DNA of 64,000 bases, taken from Paracoccus indicus. GTDB taxonomy: Bacteria > Pseudomonadota > Alphaproteobacteria > Rhodobacterales > Rhodobacteraceae. The stretch is from contig NZ_PYWA01000003.1 of NCBI RefSeq assembly GCF_003056335.1, positions 310,001 to 374,000 on the forward strand. The letters run 5' to 3'. The notes under the pieces are model-generated. The model was not told the DNA's origin. It did not search any database and saw only the letters and a program-made list of their open reading frames with translations. The position numbers were made by a program, and so were the translations under genes. Shown one piece after another: positions 1 through 9,353 of the stretch. Each line of letters begins with the position of its first letter. Position 1 is the stretch's first letter.

Positions 1-1799
1 CGGGGGTCGCTGATGTCGCGTTTCTGCGCGACATCCGACATCAGCAGGTGGTTGCGCACCAGCCATTCGACGGTTTCGATATCTTCCTGGCTGAAGCCGA
101 AGCGCGTGGCGATACGCCGCGCGATGCGGGCGCCCAGGATCGAGTGATCCTCGGGGCGGCCCTTGCCGATGTCATGCAGCAGGGTTGCCAGATACAGGAC
201 CCGGCGGTTCACCCCCGCCTCGATGATCTGGCTGGACAGCGGCAGGTTCTTGGGGTGTTCGCCGCGCTCGATCTCGGCCAAGGCGGCGATGCACTGGATG
301 GAATGTTCGTCGACCGTATAGTGGTGATAGACGTTGAACTGCATCATCGCCACGACCGGTTCGAATTCCGGGATGAAGGCGGCCAGCACGCCCAGCTCGT
401 TCATGCGGCGCAGGGCGCGTTCGGGGTTTCCATGCTTCAGCAGCATGTCCATGAAGATGCGGATCGCCTCGAGGTCGGATTGGACCTTCTCGTCGATCAG
501 GTCCAGATTGGCGGCGACAAGGCGCATCGCATCGGGATGGATCAGCACGCCGGTGCGCAGGGCTTCCTCGAAGATGCGCAGCAGGTTCAGCGGATCGGCC
601 AGGAAACCGGCTTCGGATTCATAGGACAGGCGACCCTGCTGGTCGGCAAAGCCCGGCTTCATCTTGCGCTTGCGACGGAACAGGCGACCCAGGAAGGGGG
701 CGGTGCGGACGTGCTGGGTTTCCAGCGCGGCCAGAAAGACGCGGGTCAGCTCGCCCACGCGGGTGGCGTGGCGGAAATAATCCTGCATGAAGTATTCGAC
801 GCCGCGCCGCGCGGTGGTATCGGCATAGCCCATGCGGCGGGCGACCTCGACCTGCATGTCGAAGGACAGCACGTCCACCGGACGCCCCGATATTAGGTGC
901 AGGTGGCAGCGCACGGCCCAGAGGAAATCCTCGGCCTGCCAGAAGGCCAGATGTTCGTCGCGGGTGAAGACGCCAAGGTCCACCAACTCAACCGCGCGGT
1001 CGACGCGGTGGATGTATTTCGCGATCCAATAGAGCGTCTGCAGGTCGCGCAGGCAGCCCTTGCCTTCTTTCACGTTGGGTTCCAGGACATAGCGCTGGCC
1101 CCCTTGGCGGGCATGACGGGCGGCACGTTCGTCCAGCTTGGCCTCGATGAATTCGGGCACGGTGCGGTCGAACAATTCGTCCCACAGGCGCTGGCGCAAT
1201 TCCTGGGCCAAGGGCGCGTGGCCGGTCACCAATCGGTGTTCCACCAGCGAAGTGCGGATCGTCATGTCACCCTCGCCAAGGCGCAGGCAATCGTCGACGC
1301 TTCGGATCGAATGGCCGATCTTCAGCTTCAGGTCCCACATCATGTAGAGCATCGATTCAACGACGCTTTCGGCCCATGCGGTGATCTTCCAGGGCGTCAG
1401 GAAAAGCAGGTCGACGTCGGACGCCGGGGCCATTTCCGCCCGTCCATATCCGCCGACCGCCAGCACGGCCAAGCGTTCCCCGTCCGAGGGCGCATCCTGC
1501 GGGTGCAGCAGCGTGACGGCGACGTGGTGGATCGCGGTGACGATCTGGTCGGTCAGATTGGCGATGGCACGCACGGTTTCGCGGGCGGCGCGGGGGTGGG
1601 TGGCGAAGGCGGCCTCGATGGCCTGCATCTCGTCTGCCCGCGCCTGCGTCAGCATGGCGACGGTCTCGCTGCGGATCTGGCGGGGTTCGGTCATGCCCTG
1701 CAGGCGCGCATCAAGCGCCCGCAGCAGCTCCTCCCCGTCACGGAGAAAATGCGCCCCGGCCATTTCCGGGGCGCCGTCGATGACGCCATTGTCTGTCAT
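1..1799 (-). CDS. glnD: [Protein-PII] uridylyltransferase/uridylyl-removing enzyme, C-terminal part outside window
   Basis: GlnD uridylylates and deuridylylates PII signalling proteins according to glutamine status, a central switch of nitrogen regulation in the cytoplasm. About 599 residues of roughly 900 are present; the 3' end lies beyond base 1. I translated it from the minus strand, starting at the ATG at 1799. Visible are the nucleotidyltransferase signature GGYGR at residues 116-120 followed by DVD at 128-130, the family stretch EPNVKEGKGCLRDLQ, and the HD-domain segment LLHDIGKG near residue 541. The C-terminal ACT domains would lie outside the window. Long plus-strand frames over this gene are antisense shadows. 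The family call is firm. Confidence 0.95.
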   Translation of the reverse strand, partial: MTDNGVIDGAPEMAGAHFLRDGEELLRALDARLQGMTEPRQIRSETVAMLTQARADEMQAIEAAFATHPRAARETVRAIANLTDQIVTAIHHVAVTLLHPQDAPSDGERLAVLAVGGYGRAEMAPASDVDLLFLTPWKITAWAESVVESMLYMMWDLKLKIGHSIRSVDDCLRLGEGDMTIRTSLVEHRLVTGHAPLAQELRQRLWDELFDRTVPEFIEAKLDERAARHARQGGQRYVLEPNVKEGKGCLRDLQTLYWIAKYIHRVDRAVELVDLGVFTRDEHLAFWQAEDFLWAVRCHLHLISGRPVDVLSFDMQVEVARRMGYADTTARRGVEYFMQDYFRHATRVGELTRVFLAALETQHVRTAPFLGRLFRRKRKMKPGFADQQGRLSYESEAGFLADPLNLLRIFEEALRTGVLIHPDAMRLVAANLDLIDEKVQSDLEAIRIFMDMLLKHGNPERALRRMNELGVLAAFIPEFEPVVAMMQFNVYHHYTVDEHSIQCIAALAEIERGEHPKNLPLSSQIIEAGVNRRVLYLATLLHDIGKGRPEDHSILGARIARRIATRFGFSQEDIETVEWLVRNHLLMSDVAQKRDISDP

Positions 1800-1820
1800 G
1801 TTCTGTCGTACCGTCCCAGA

Positions 1821-3029
1821 TTACGACCCGAAGCCGCGGGCGTTGCGCGGAGCAGGGTCCAGGATGACCAGGTTGCCGTCGCGGATGGTGGCCACCGAAA
1901 GCCCCCGCTGCGAGGTGCCGTCGCGCTTCAGACGGAAGATGCCCGCCACGCCCGAAAAGCCTGCGGGCTGCGTCAGGCCGGTGGTGGTCAGCGCGTTGCG
2001 CTTGCCCGCGCGGGCCAGCGAGGCGATAGCCGCGACGCCGTCATAGGACAGCGATGCCAGCTGGTGGGGCGCCTCGCCGTAGGTCTGGGCATAGCGCGCC
2101 TCGAACTGCTGCTGCAGGCCTTGGTCGGGAATCGCGAACCAGCCCTCGGCCAGCTGCGGCATGCCAAGGCGGTCGCGCGGCTGGTCCCAACGGGTCAGAC
2201 CCATCATCTGCGTCACGGGCGAACGCACCCCGGCCTTGGCCAGGTTTTCGGTCAGATAGGGCAGGACGGCCTGGTTGTTGGCGGTCATGAAGATCGAATC
2301 GACCTGGCCCGACTTGACGGCCTCGGCCACGCGCGGGGTGGCCGCATCGATCCCCGAGATCGAGACCGGGTGGTTGACCCGCCCCGCAAGCCGCGCACCG
2401 TTGCGGGCGATGGCGGTCTGGATGGCGCGGGCGCCAAGCTGGCCCGCGACGTCATCCTCGGCCACCAGCAGGACGTTCTTCTTGCCGCGCTTGACGCCAT
2501 AGCGGACCAGCCGGTCGGCGATGTTGTCGAAACTGTTGCCAAGGGTGAAGACGTTGCCGCCCGCGACCTCGGTGTTGTTCGAGAATGTCAGCACGTTGAT
2601 GTTGCGCGGCAGCATCGCGTGCCCCACGGCATTGGCATTGCCCGCAAACAGCGGCCCCAGGATGACCTGCGCGCCGGCGTCCGCTGCCGCATTGGCCTGC
2701 GCCACGGCCTGCTCCTCGGAACCGGCGGTCTGATAGACGCGCAGGTCGATGTTGGCACCTTGGGCATCCGCCGCCGCCATCTTGGCCGAATTCGTCAGGC
2801 TGCGGGCCAGCCATTCCATCTCTTGCGACTGCGTGCCGCCGGGGACCAGCAGGGCCACGCGGACCGGCTGGCCGGGGTCGATCATCTGGCCGATCTCGGG
2901 GCCGCTGGCCTGTTCGGTCATCGCGACCGGATCGCAGGCGGCAAGGAACAGTGCCGAGATCACTGCGGTCGTGCGGATCGCTGCCCGGCGCAGGCCCTGT
3001 CCGGGCCGGGTTGTGGCGGATGCAAACAT
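1821..3029 (-). CDS. LpoA-like penicillin-binding protein activator, periplasmic-binding-fold lipoprotein
   Basis: The 402-residue protein starts at the ATG at 3029; a longer upstream frame would overlap the divergent rsmI and lacks a signal peptide. It has a lipoprotein signal with lipobox LAAC and lipidated Cys32, then a type I periplasmic-binding fold like branched-chain amino acid receptors. In gammaproteobacteria LpoA (YraM) activates the peptidoglycan synthase PBP1a from the outer membrane. Here the divergent neighbours rsmI and yraN match the E. coli yraL-yraM-yraN order, which supports an LpoA-type assignment over a nutrient receptor. The N-terminal TPR domain of E. coli LpoA is absent, so activator function is inferred. 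Confidence 0.8.
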   Translation of the reverse strand: MFASATTRPGQGLRRAAIRTTAVISALFLAACDPVAMTEQASGPEIGQMIDPGQPVRVALLVPGGTQSQEMEWLARSLTNSAKMAAADAQGANIDLRVYQTAGSEEQAVAQANAAADAGAQVILGPLFAGNANAVGHAMLPRNINVLTFSNNTEVAGGNVFTLGNSFDNIADRLVRYGVKRGKKNVLLVAEDDVAGQLGARAIQTAIARNGARLAGRVNHPVSISGIDAATPRVAEAVKSGQVDSIFMTANNQAVLPYLTENLAKAGVRSPVTQMMGLTRWDQPRDRLGMPQLAEGWFAIPDQGLQQQFEARYAQTYGEAPHQLASLSYDGVAAIASLARAGKRNALTTTGLTQPAGFSGVAGIFRLKRDGTSQRGLSVATIRDGNLVILDPAPRNARGFGS

Positions 3030-3141
3030 GTGAAACTTCCCTGTCAGATGATACGAGGCACGCTTATGGTCGCAGACTATGACCTGCGCCCGTGATTGGC
3101 AATCAGCGCCACCCCGCCACAGCAAAGACAACGAGGGTTCG

Positions 3142-4041
3142 ATGACCGACCACCCCAATGCCGAACCCGCCCGCCGCCTGACCGCCCATGTCGAGGCTGT
3201 GCGCCTCGACATGGGCCTCTACTTGGTGGCCACGCCCATCGGGGCCGCCCGCGACATCACCCTGCGGGCGCTGGACGTGCTGAACAGCGCCGACATGCTG
3301 GCCGCCGAGGATACGCGCGTCCTGCGTCACCTGATGGACATCCACGGCATTCCCCTGCGCGGGCGGCGCATCCTGGCCTATCACGACCACAATGGCGACC
3401 GCGCCCGACCGGCACTGATGGCGGCTTTGGCCGAGGGGGCCACCGTCGCCTATTGCTCGGACGCGGGCACGCCCCTGGTGGCCGACCCCGGCTATCGGCT
3501 GGCCGTCGATGCCGCGCAGGCAGGCGCACGCGTTCATGCCCTGCCGGGGCCGTCGTCATCGCTTGTGGCGCTTTCGCTGTCGGGGCTGCCAAGCGACCGG
3601 TTCATGTTCCTGGGGTTCCCACCTTCGACCGCGACCGCGCGGCAGACTTTCCTGAAGACCTGGACGGCGGTGGATTCCACGCTGATCCTGTTCGAAAGTC
3701 CCCGCCGCGTGAACCGCACCCTGACCGACCTGGCCGCCATCGACCCCAAGCGCATGACCGTCATCGCCCGCGAACTGACCAAGAAGTTCGAGGAGGTCAT
3801 CCGCGGCACCGCCGAGGAACTGGCCGCCGACCCGAGGATGGCGACCCTGAAAGGCGAGGTCGTGATGGTCCTCGACCGCCCCGGCGAGGTCGTCGTGGGC
3901 GAGGCGCAGTTGGACGACATGATCCTGCGCCACATGGCCAGCATGTCCGTCAAGGATGCCGCGCGCGAGGCCGCGCAGGAGTTGGGCCTGCCAAAGCGGG
4001 ACGTCTATCAGCGCGCGCTGGCACTGGCGGGGCAGCGCTGA
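3142..4041 (+). CDS. rsmI: 16S rRNA (cytidine(1402)-2'-O)-methyltransferase
   Basis: RsmI adds the 2'-O-methyl group to C1402 in the ribosomal decoding centre using S-adenosylmethionine. The 299-residue protein shows the tetrapyrrole-methylase fold hallmarks: LYLVATPIGAARDITLRAL near the N-terminus, AAEDTRVL, the glycine-rich CSDAGTPLVADPG and LPGPSS. The start at 3142 is chosen because the frame extending back to 3079 gives residues not typical of the family. Its TGA overlaps the ATG of yraN, so the two are translationally coupled. It diverges from the LpoA-like gene, as in E. coli. Confidence 0.95.
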   Translation: MTDHPNAEPARRLTAHVEAVRLDMGLYLVATPIGAARDITLRALDVLNSADMLAAEDTRVLRHLMDIHGIPLRGRRILAYHDHNGDRARPALMAALAEGATVAYCSDAGTPLVADPGYRLAVDAAQAGARVHALPGPSSSLVALSLSGLPSDRFMFLGFPPSTATARQTFLKTWTAVDSTLILFESPRRVNRTLTDLAAIDPKRMTVIARELTKKFEEVIRGTAEELAADPRMATLKGEVVMVLDRPGEVVVGEAQLDDMILRHMASMSVKDAAREAAQELGLPKRDVYQRALALAGQR

Positions 4042-4406
4042 TGCGCAGCCGTCGCGGTCAGGTCGCGGCGCTCTCGGGGCAGATGGCCGAGGAGGCCGTC
4101 GCCCGCCTTTACCAATCGCGCGGCGCCACCGTTCTGGAAACCCGCTGGCGCGGTGCGGGGGCCGAAGTCGATCTTATCCTGCGCGACGGCCCGTATGTGG
4201 TCTTTGTCGAGGTGAAGGCCGCCGCCACCCATGCCGCCGCCGCCCAACGTATCCTGCCCGCCCAGATGGGGCGGATCATGCAGGCGGCGCAGGACTATTG
4301 CGGACAGGCGGGGCTGGGGCAGGACGCGCCCATGCGCTTCGACGCGGCTCTGGTCGATGAAATGGGCCGCATCGACTTGATCCCGAACGCCTTCGACGCC
4401 ACCTGA
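4041..4406 (+). CDS. YraN family (UPF0102) predicted endonuclease-fold protein
   Basis: This 121-residue protein belongs to the YraN/UPF0102 family, distantly related to Holliday-junction resolvase-type nucleases. The nuclease-fold core is visible as GAEVDLIL followed by VVFVEVKAA, giving the conserved D and ExK residues. Its biological role is unknown in most bacteria. The start codon at 4041 overlaps the rsmI stop, and the frame continues open upstream only as a shadow of rsmI. Family membership is secure; catalytic function is not shown. Confidence 0.9.
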   Translation: MRSRRGQVAALSGQMAEEAVARLYQSRGATVLETRWRGAGAEVDLILRDGPYVVFVEVKAAATHAAAAQRILPAQMGRIMQAAQDYCGQAGLGQDAPMRFDAALVDEMGRIDLIPNAFDAT

Positions 4407-4472
4407 GGCCCCTCGGGCTTGCATCCGTCAATGGCGCAGGTCACAACATCCCCAAAGTTCAGGAGGGGCAGC

Positions 4473-5423
4473 ATGAGCCTTTACGTCGCCTTGCAGATGG
4501 ACCCGATCGAGGATGTCTCGATCGATGCCGACAGCACGTTCCGCATCGGGCTGGAGGCCGAGGCCCGCGGCCACCGGCTGTTCCAATATACCGCCGACCA
4601 GCTGCGCTATGACGAAGGCCGCGTCATCGCCCGCGGTCGCCCCGTTACCCTGCGCCGCAAGCAGGGCGACCATGTCACCTTCGGCGATTGGGCCGAGGTC
4701 GAGCTGACCGAATTCGACGTCGTCTGGCTGCGCCAGGACCCGCCCTTCGACATGGGCTATGTCACCTCGACCCATCTGCTGGACCGGGTGCATCCGGACA
4801 CGCTGGTCGTCAACGACCCTTTCTGGGTCCGGAACTGCCCCGAAAAGCTGATGGTGCTGGATTTCCCCGACCTTACGCCGCCCACCATGATCGCCCGCGA
4901 TCCGGCAGCCTTCCGCGCCTTCCGCGAACGCCACGGAGAGATCATCGTCAAGCCGCTTTATGGCAACGGCGGCGCGGGTGTGTTCCACCTGAAGCCCGGC
5001 GATCCGAACCTGTCGTCGCTGCTGGAGACCTTTGCGGGCATCAATCGCGAACCGATGATCGCGCAAAAGTATCTGGCGAAGGTGACCGAGGGCGACAAGC
5101 GCATCATCCTGGTCGATGGCGAGCCCGTCGGTGCGATCAACCGCGTCCCGATGGAGGGTGAGGCCCGCTCGAACATGCATGTCGGCGGCCGCGCAGAACA
5201 GATCGGCCTGACCGAGCGCGAATGCGAGATTTGCAAGCGCATCGGCCCGGTCCTGCGCGAAAAGGGGCTGATCTTCACCGGCATCGACGTGATCGACGGC
5301 TGGCTGACCGAGATCAACGTGACTTCCCCCACCGGCATTCAGGAGCTGGAGCGGTTCGACGCCATCAACGCCGCCGAGGCAATGTGGGAGGCCATCGAAC
5401 GACGCGTGGCCGAAAAGGCCTAA
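4473..5423 (+). CDS. gshB: Glutathione synthetase
   Basis: GshB joins glycine to gamma-glutamylcysteine with ATP hydrolysis, the last step of glutathione synthesis. The 316-residue product has the proteobacterial GshB pattern: N-terminal [15 protein letters not shown], the ATP-grasp segment [17 protein letters not shown], and the C-terminal [19 protein letters not shown] with metal-binding residues. An AGGAGG ribosome-binding site at 4461-4466, six bases before the ATG at 4473, decides the start over an upstream in-frame ATG at 4419. Its TAA overlaps by four bases the stop of the convergent comM gene. Confidence 0.97.
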   Translation: MSLYVALQMDPIEDVSIDADSTFRIGLEAEARGHRLFQYTADQLRYDEGRVIARGRPVTLRRKQGDHVTFGDWAEVELTEFDVVWLRQDPPFDMGYVTSTHLLDRVHPDTLVVNDPFWVRNCPEKLMVLDFPDLTPPTMIARDPAAFRAFRERHGEIIVKPLYGNGGAGVFHLKPGDPNLSSLLETFAGINREPMIAQKYLAKVTEGDKRIILVDGEPVGAINRVPMEGEARSNMHVGGRAEQIGLTERECEICKRIGPVLREKGLIFTGIDVIDGWLTEINVTSPTGIQELERFDAINAAEAMWEAIERRVAEKA

Positions 5424-6934
5424 CCGCCCGCGACGAAGGGCAGGCGATAGCTGATCGCCTCGGCCAGGTGGTGGACCTGAACCTGGTCCGCCCCCTCCAG
5501 ATCGGCAATGGTGCGGGCGCTGCGCAGGATGCGGTGATAGCCCCGCGCCGTCAGCCCTAGTTTTTCTGCCGCCTTGGATATCAGCGCCCGTCCGGCATCG
5601 TCGGGCGTGGCGACCTGTTCCAACAGGGTGCCGGATGCATCGGCATTCACCGTCACCTGCGGATGGTCCGCATAGCGTTCCGCCTGCACCTGCCGCGCCT
5701 GCGCCACGCGGGCAGCGACCGTTGCCGATGTTTCCCCGCCTGCGGCTCGGTCCAGATCCTGATAGCTGACGCCCGGCACCTCCAGCCGCAGGTCGAAGCG
5801 GTCCATCAGCGGGCCGGATATCTTCGACATATAGTCGCCGCCACAGGCCGGAGCCCGCGAACAGGCCCGCGCCGGATCCGCCAGATAACCGCAGCGACAG
5901 GGGTTTGCCGCTGCCACCAGCAGGAACCGACAAGGATATCGGACGTGGGCATTCGCGCGTGCGACCATCACCTCACCGCTTTCGATGGGCTGGCGCAGCG
6001 TGTCCAGCAGTTGGCGCGGAAACTCGGGGAACTCGTCAAGGAACAGCACGCCGTTATGGGCTAGGCTGATCTGGCCGGGCTTGGCACCCCGCCCGCCGCC
6101 GACGATGGCAGGGACCGATGCCGTGTGGTGGGGTTCCTGAAAGGGCGCATGACGGGTCAGGCCGCCATCGGGCAGGGTGCCTGCCAGCGAATGGATCATC
6201 GAGGTCTCCAACGCTTCGCGCGCCGACAAGGGCGGCATCAGGCCGGGGATGCGCGCCGACAGCATGGATTTTCCCGCACCGGGCGGTCCCACCATCAGCA
6301 TGTGGTGGCGACCGGCGGCGGCGATTTCCAGCGCGCGCTTGGCGCGTTCCTGCCCCTTCACCTCGGAGAGGCAACCGACAGGCGGGGCATCGCCACCATG
6401 GCCGGGGGTGGCCGGGGTGATAGGGGAACGGTCGGTCAGGTGATCGACCACCTGCTTCAGCGTTCCTGCTGCAAGCACCGGGACCGCGCCGACCCATGCC
6501 GCCTCGGGGCCGCATTCGCGCGGGCAGAGCAATGCGCGGTCATCCTCGGATGCCGCCATCGCGGCGGGCAGGGCACCCGTGACGCGCACCAGCCGCCCGT
6601 CCAGCGCCAGTTCGCCCAAGGCGACGCAGCGCGCGACCTCCTCGGCAGGGACGATCTCAAGGGCCGCCAGGACGGCCAGCGCGATGGGCAGGTCGAAATG
6701 CGATCCCTCTTTCGGCAGGTTGGCGGGCGAGAGGTTCACGGTGACCCGCCTGCTTGGCATGGCAATCGACAGCGCTCCGAACGCCGCCTTGACCCTTTCG
6801 CGCGCCTCGCTGACGGCCTTGTCGGGCAATCCGACGATGGAAAAGCCGGGCAGACCCGAGGCGACAGCGCATTGCACCTCGACCAGGCGGGCTTCGACGC
6901 CGTCGAAGGCGACGGAATAGGCGGTGGCGACCAT
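5420..6934 (-). CDS. comM: YifB/ComM family Mg-chelatase-like AAA+ ATPase
   Basis: The 504-residue protein combines an N-terminal Lon-like (ChlI) domain with an AAA+ ATPase core and a C-terminal Mg-chelatase subdomain. Walker A is GPPGAGKS at residues 216-223, Walker B is LFLDEFPEF near 295-303, and a Cys-rich insert ([14 protein letters not shown]) follows near 345. ComM is a branch-migration helicase that promotes homologous integration of imported DNA; in Rhodobacter capsulatus it is needed for uptake and recombination of gene-transfer-agent DNA under CtrA control. A CtrA-type box lies 42-57 bases upstream of this start. The family call is strong; the role in DNA acquisition here is inferred. 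Confidence 0.92.
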   Translation of the reverse strand: MVATAYSVAFDGVEARLVEVQCAVASGLPGFSIVGLPDKAVSEARERVKAAFGALSIAMPSRRVTVNLSPANLPKEGSHFDLPIALAVLAALEIVPAEEVARCVALGELALDGRLVRVTGALPAAMAASEDDRALLCPRECGPEAAWVGAVPVLAAGTLKQVVDHLTDRSPITPATPGHGGDAPPVGCLSEVKGQERAKRALEIAAAGRHHMLMVGPPGAGKSMLSARIPGLMPPLSAREALETSMIHSLAGTLPDGGLTRHAPFQEPHHTASVPAIVGGGRGAKPGQISLAHNGVLFLDEFPEFPRQLLDTLRQPIESGEVMVARANAHVRYPCRFLLVAAANPCRCGYLADPARACSRAPACGGDYMSKISGPLMDRFDLRLEVPGVSYQDLDRAAGGETSATVAARVAQARQVQAERYADHPQVTVNADASGTLLEQVATPDDAGRALISKAAEKLGLTARGYHRILRSARTIADLEGADQVQVHHLAEAISYRLPFVAGG

Positions 6935-6961
6935 GGTTCTTCCCCGGATGTCGCGGAATGG

Positions 6962-6991
6962 TTAACGGGTCGGGGTTAAGGATGGGTTAAC
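6962..6991. promoter_or_regulatory. CtrA-type binding site (TTAA-N7-TTAAC) plus an extra half site
   Basis: In the intergenic region between comM and coaBC, TTAA at 6976-6979 is followed after exactly seven bases by TTAAC at 6987-6991, matching the CtrA full-site consensus. A further TTAAC half site sits at 6962-6966. The full site is 42-57 bases upstream of the comM start and 72-87 bases upstream of coaBC. In this GC-rich window TTAA tetramers are rare, so three in 30 bases is unlikely to be chance. Binding itself is not shown. Confidence 0.6.
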
Positions 6992-7062
6992 GCATCCCTG
7001 TTCCTTGCGGCATCGGGATGCGACGGCTATCTGTGCAGGGCGCAAGCAAGCGGGGCGAATGG

Positions 7063-8271
7063 ATGCTGGGCAAACGAATTCTTCTGATCGTCGGCGGGGG
7101 CATCTCGGCCTACAAGATCCCGCAGCTGATCCGGCTGATCCGAGCCGAGGGCGCGTCGGTCACGCCCGTCCTGACGGCGGCGGGGGCGCAGTTCACCACG
7201 CCGATGACCCTGTCGGTTCTGGCGGGAGAGCCCGTGCACGACACCCTCTGGGACCGCAATTCCGAGGCCGAGATCGGCCATATCCAGCTGTCGCGCAATG
7301 CCGATCTGGTCGTAGTCGCCCCCGCCACGGCCGACATGATGGCCAGGATGGCGCAGGGGCAGGCGAACGACTTGGCCTCGACCCTGCTGCTGGCGACGGA
7401 CAAGCGGGTGCTGATCGCGCCGGCGATGAACGTGCGGATGTGGGACCACCCCGCGACGCGGCGAAATCTGGCGACCCTGCAGGGCGACGGCATCCTGACC
7501 GTGGGACCCGACAGCGGCGACATGGCCTGTGGCGAATACGGCCCCGGACGGATGTCGGAACCCGATGCGATCGTCGCCGCCATCCGCGATGCGTTGACAC
7601 CTGTGGCGCAGCCCCTGTCGGGGCGGCACGTCATCGTGACCTCGGGACCGACACATGAACCCATCGACCCGGTGCGCTATATCGCCAACCGCTCCAGCGG
7701 GGCGCAGGGAACCGCCATCGCGGCCGCATTGCGGGACTTGGGGGCGCGGGTCAGCTTCGTGACGGGACCTGCGGCGGTTCTGCCCCCGGCTGGTGTCGAT
7801 GTCATCGCGGTGGAAACCGCCCGCCAGATGCGCGATGCGGTGGGGGCGGCCCTGCCTGCCGATGCCGCCGTGATGGCCGCCGCCGTGGCCGATTGGCATG
7901 TGGTCGGCGCATCCGACAGCAAGATCAAGAAGGACGGCAGCGGCCGACCACCGGCGCTGGACATGGCCGAAAACCCCGACATCCTGGCCTGGATCAGCCG
8001 CGCTGATGACCGGCCCGATCTGGTCGTGGGCTTTGCAGCGGAAACCAATGATGTGATCGCCAACGCGACCGCAAAGCGCCTTCGCAAGGGCTGCGACTGG
8101 ATCGTGGCGAATGATGTCAGTCCCGCGACAGGGATCATGGGCGGGACCGAAAACGCCGTCACCCTGATCGACGATCAAGGTGCCGAGGAATGGCCCCGCA
8201 TGGGCAAGGATGCCGTAGCCGACCGCTTGGCTGCCCGCATCGCCGACCATCTGAATGGAAAGACGACATGA
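7063..8271 (+). CDS. coaBC: Bifunctional phosphopantothenoylcysteine decarboxylase/phosphopantothenate-cysteine ligase
   Basis: CoaBC performs two consecutive coenzyme A biosynthesis steps: ligation of cysteine to 4'-phosphopantothenate, then FMN-dependent decarboxylation. The 402-residue protein starts with the flavoprotein fold (ILLIVGGGISAYK), has the decarboxylase motif PAMNVRMWDHPATR, and the CoaB half beginning around HVIVTSGPTHEPIDPVRYI with KIKKDGSG further on. The ATG at 7063 fits family length; an in-frame ATG at 7018 would add 15 residues. The last bases overlap the following cysteine desulfurase start (ATGA), so coaBC heads, or feeds into, the Fe-S assembly operon. Confidence 0.96.
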   Translation: MLGKRILLIVGGGISAYKIPQLIRLIRAEGASVTPVLTAAGAQFTTPMTLSVLAGEPVHDTLWDRNSEAEIGHIQLSRNADLVVVAPATADMMARMAQGQANDLASTLLLATDKRVLIAPAMNVRMWDHPATRRNLATLQGDGILTVGPDSGDMACGEYGPGRMSEPDAIVAAIRDALTPVAQPLSGRHVIVTSGPTHEPIDPVRYIANRSSGAQGTAIAAALRDLGARVSFVTGPAAVLPPAGVDVIAVETARQMRDAVGAALPADAAVMAAAVADWHVVGASDSKIKKDGSGRPPALDMAENPDILAWISRADDRPDLVVGFAAETNDVIANATAKRLRKGCDWIVANDVSPATGIMGGTENAVTLIDDQGAEEWPRMGKDAVADRLAARIADHLNGKTT

Positions 8272-9350
8272 GAAGCTATCTGGACTGGAACGCGACCACC
8301 CCTCTGCGCCCCGAGGTCAAGGCCGCCATCGTCGAGGCGCTTGAGATCGGCGGCAACCCCTCCTCGGTCCATACCGAGGGGCGGGCGGCCAAGATGGCGA
8401 TGGAGCGGGCGCGCGAACAGGTCTCGGTCGCCTTGGGGGCCGAGGGCGCGGATGTGGTCTTTACCTCGGGCACGACCGAGGCGGCGGCGATGATCCTTGG
8501 TGGTGGCGGCATCCGCTGTGCGCCGGTCGAACACAGCGCCATCAAGGTCTGGTGCGACGCGACGCTGTCGGTGGACGCGGACGGCCTCGTTACCGTGGGC
8601 GATCCGGCGACGACCAGCCTGCAACTGGCCAACAGCGAAACCGGCGTGATGCAGGACCTGCCGCAGGGGTTGGCTTCCAGCGATCTGACACAGGCCTTCG
8701 GCAAGGTGCCCTTCGCCTTTAACTGGCTGGGGGTGACGGCGGGTTTTGTCAGCGCGCATAAGCTGGGCGGTCCCAAGGGGATCGGCGCGCTGGTCCTGCG
8801 CAAGGGGACCGAGGTGCCGGCACTGCTGCGTGGCGGCGGTCAGGAACAGGGCCGCCGCGCCGGGACCGAGAACCTGATCGGCATCCTGGCCTTCGCCGCT
8901 GCGGCCGAGGCCGCGCAGCGCGATCTGGAAAACGGCCTCTGGGACGAGGTCGCTGCGCGGCGCGATCTGCTGGAGGCACGCCTCTGCGACATCGCGCCCG
9001 AGGCCGTCATCGCCGGAAAAGGCGCGCGGCGCTTGCCGAACACCACATGCCTTCTTACATCGGGGTGGAAGGGCGAGACCCAGGTCATGCAGATGGATCT
9101 GGCGGGCTTTGCGATTTCGGCAGGTTCGGCCTGTTCGTCGGGCAAGGTTCGCGCTAGTGGCACGCTGCAGGCCATGGGTTTCGACGATCAGCTTGCGCAA
9201 TCGGCGATCCGTATCTCGATAAGCCCGGCTTTGGGTGATGATCAGATCAACCGATTTGCGGATGCCTGGGAAAAGTCGTATTCACGCTGGCGCGATAGAA
9301 ATGGCGTGACGGGAATGGCTGGGCAGGGGCCCGCCACCAAGGAAGGATAA
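8268..9350 (+). CDS. Compact IscS/NifS-like cysteine desulfurase
   Basis: A 360-residue class V PLP enzyme related to IscS, which removes sulfur from cysteine for Fe-S cluster assembly. Visible are YLDWNATTPL at the N-terminus, TSGTTEAA, His89 in an EHSA context, the PLP lysine Lys165 in SAHKLGGPKGIG and the active cysteine Cys289 in SAGSACSSGK. It is shorter than E. coli IscS: about 18 residues are missing between the cofactor His and the NSE motif, and about 8 before the catalytic Asp (Asp139, SSDLTQ), where the usual His-x-Asp has Ser instead of His. The ATGA overlap with coaBC sets the start at 8268. It is the first sulfur-donor gene of the isc/suf operon. Confidence 0.88.
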   Translation: MRSYLDWNATTPLRPEVKAAIVEALEIGGNPSSVHTEGRAAKMAMERAREQVSVALGAEGADVVFTSGTTEAAAMILGGGGIRCAPVEHSAIKVWCDATLSVDADGLVTVGDPATTSLQLANSETGVMQDLPQGLASSDLTQAFGKVPFAFNWLGVTAGFVSAHKLGGPKGIGALVLRKGTEVPALLRGGGQEQGRRAGTENLIGILAFAAAAEAAQRDLENGLWDEVAARRDLLEARLCDIAPEAVIAGKGARRLPNTTCLLTSGWKGETQVMQMDLAGFAISAGSACSSGKVRASGTLQAMGFDDQLAQSAIRISISPALGDDQINRFADAWEKSYSRWRDRNGVTGMAGQGPATKEG

Positions 9351-9353
9351 GGG

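Noticed and set aside
897..3095. A 732-codon plus-strand frame over glnD and the LpoA-like gene
   Set aside because: It is antisense to two well-supported minus-strand genes, lacks domains, and has the His/Arg/Gln-rich composition typical of shadow frames in GC-rich DNA.
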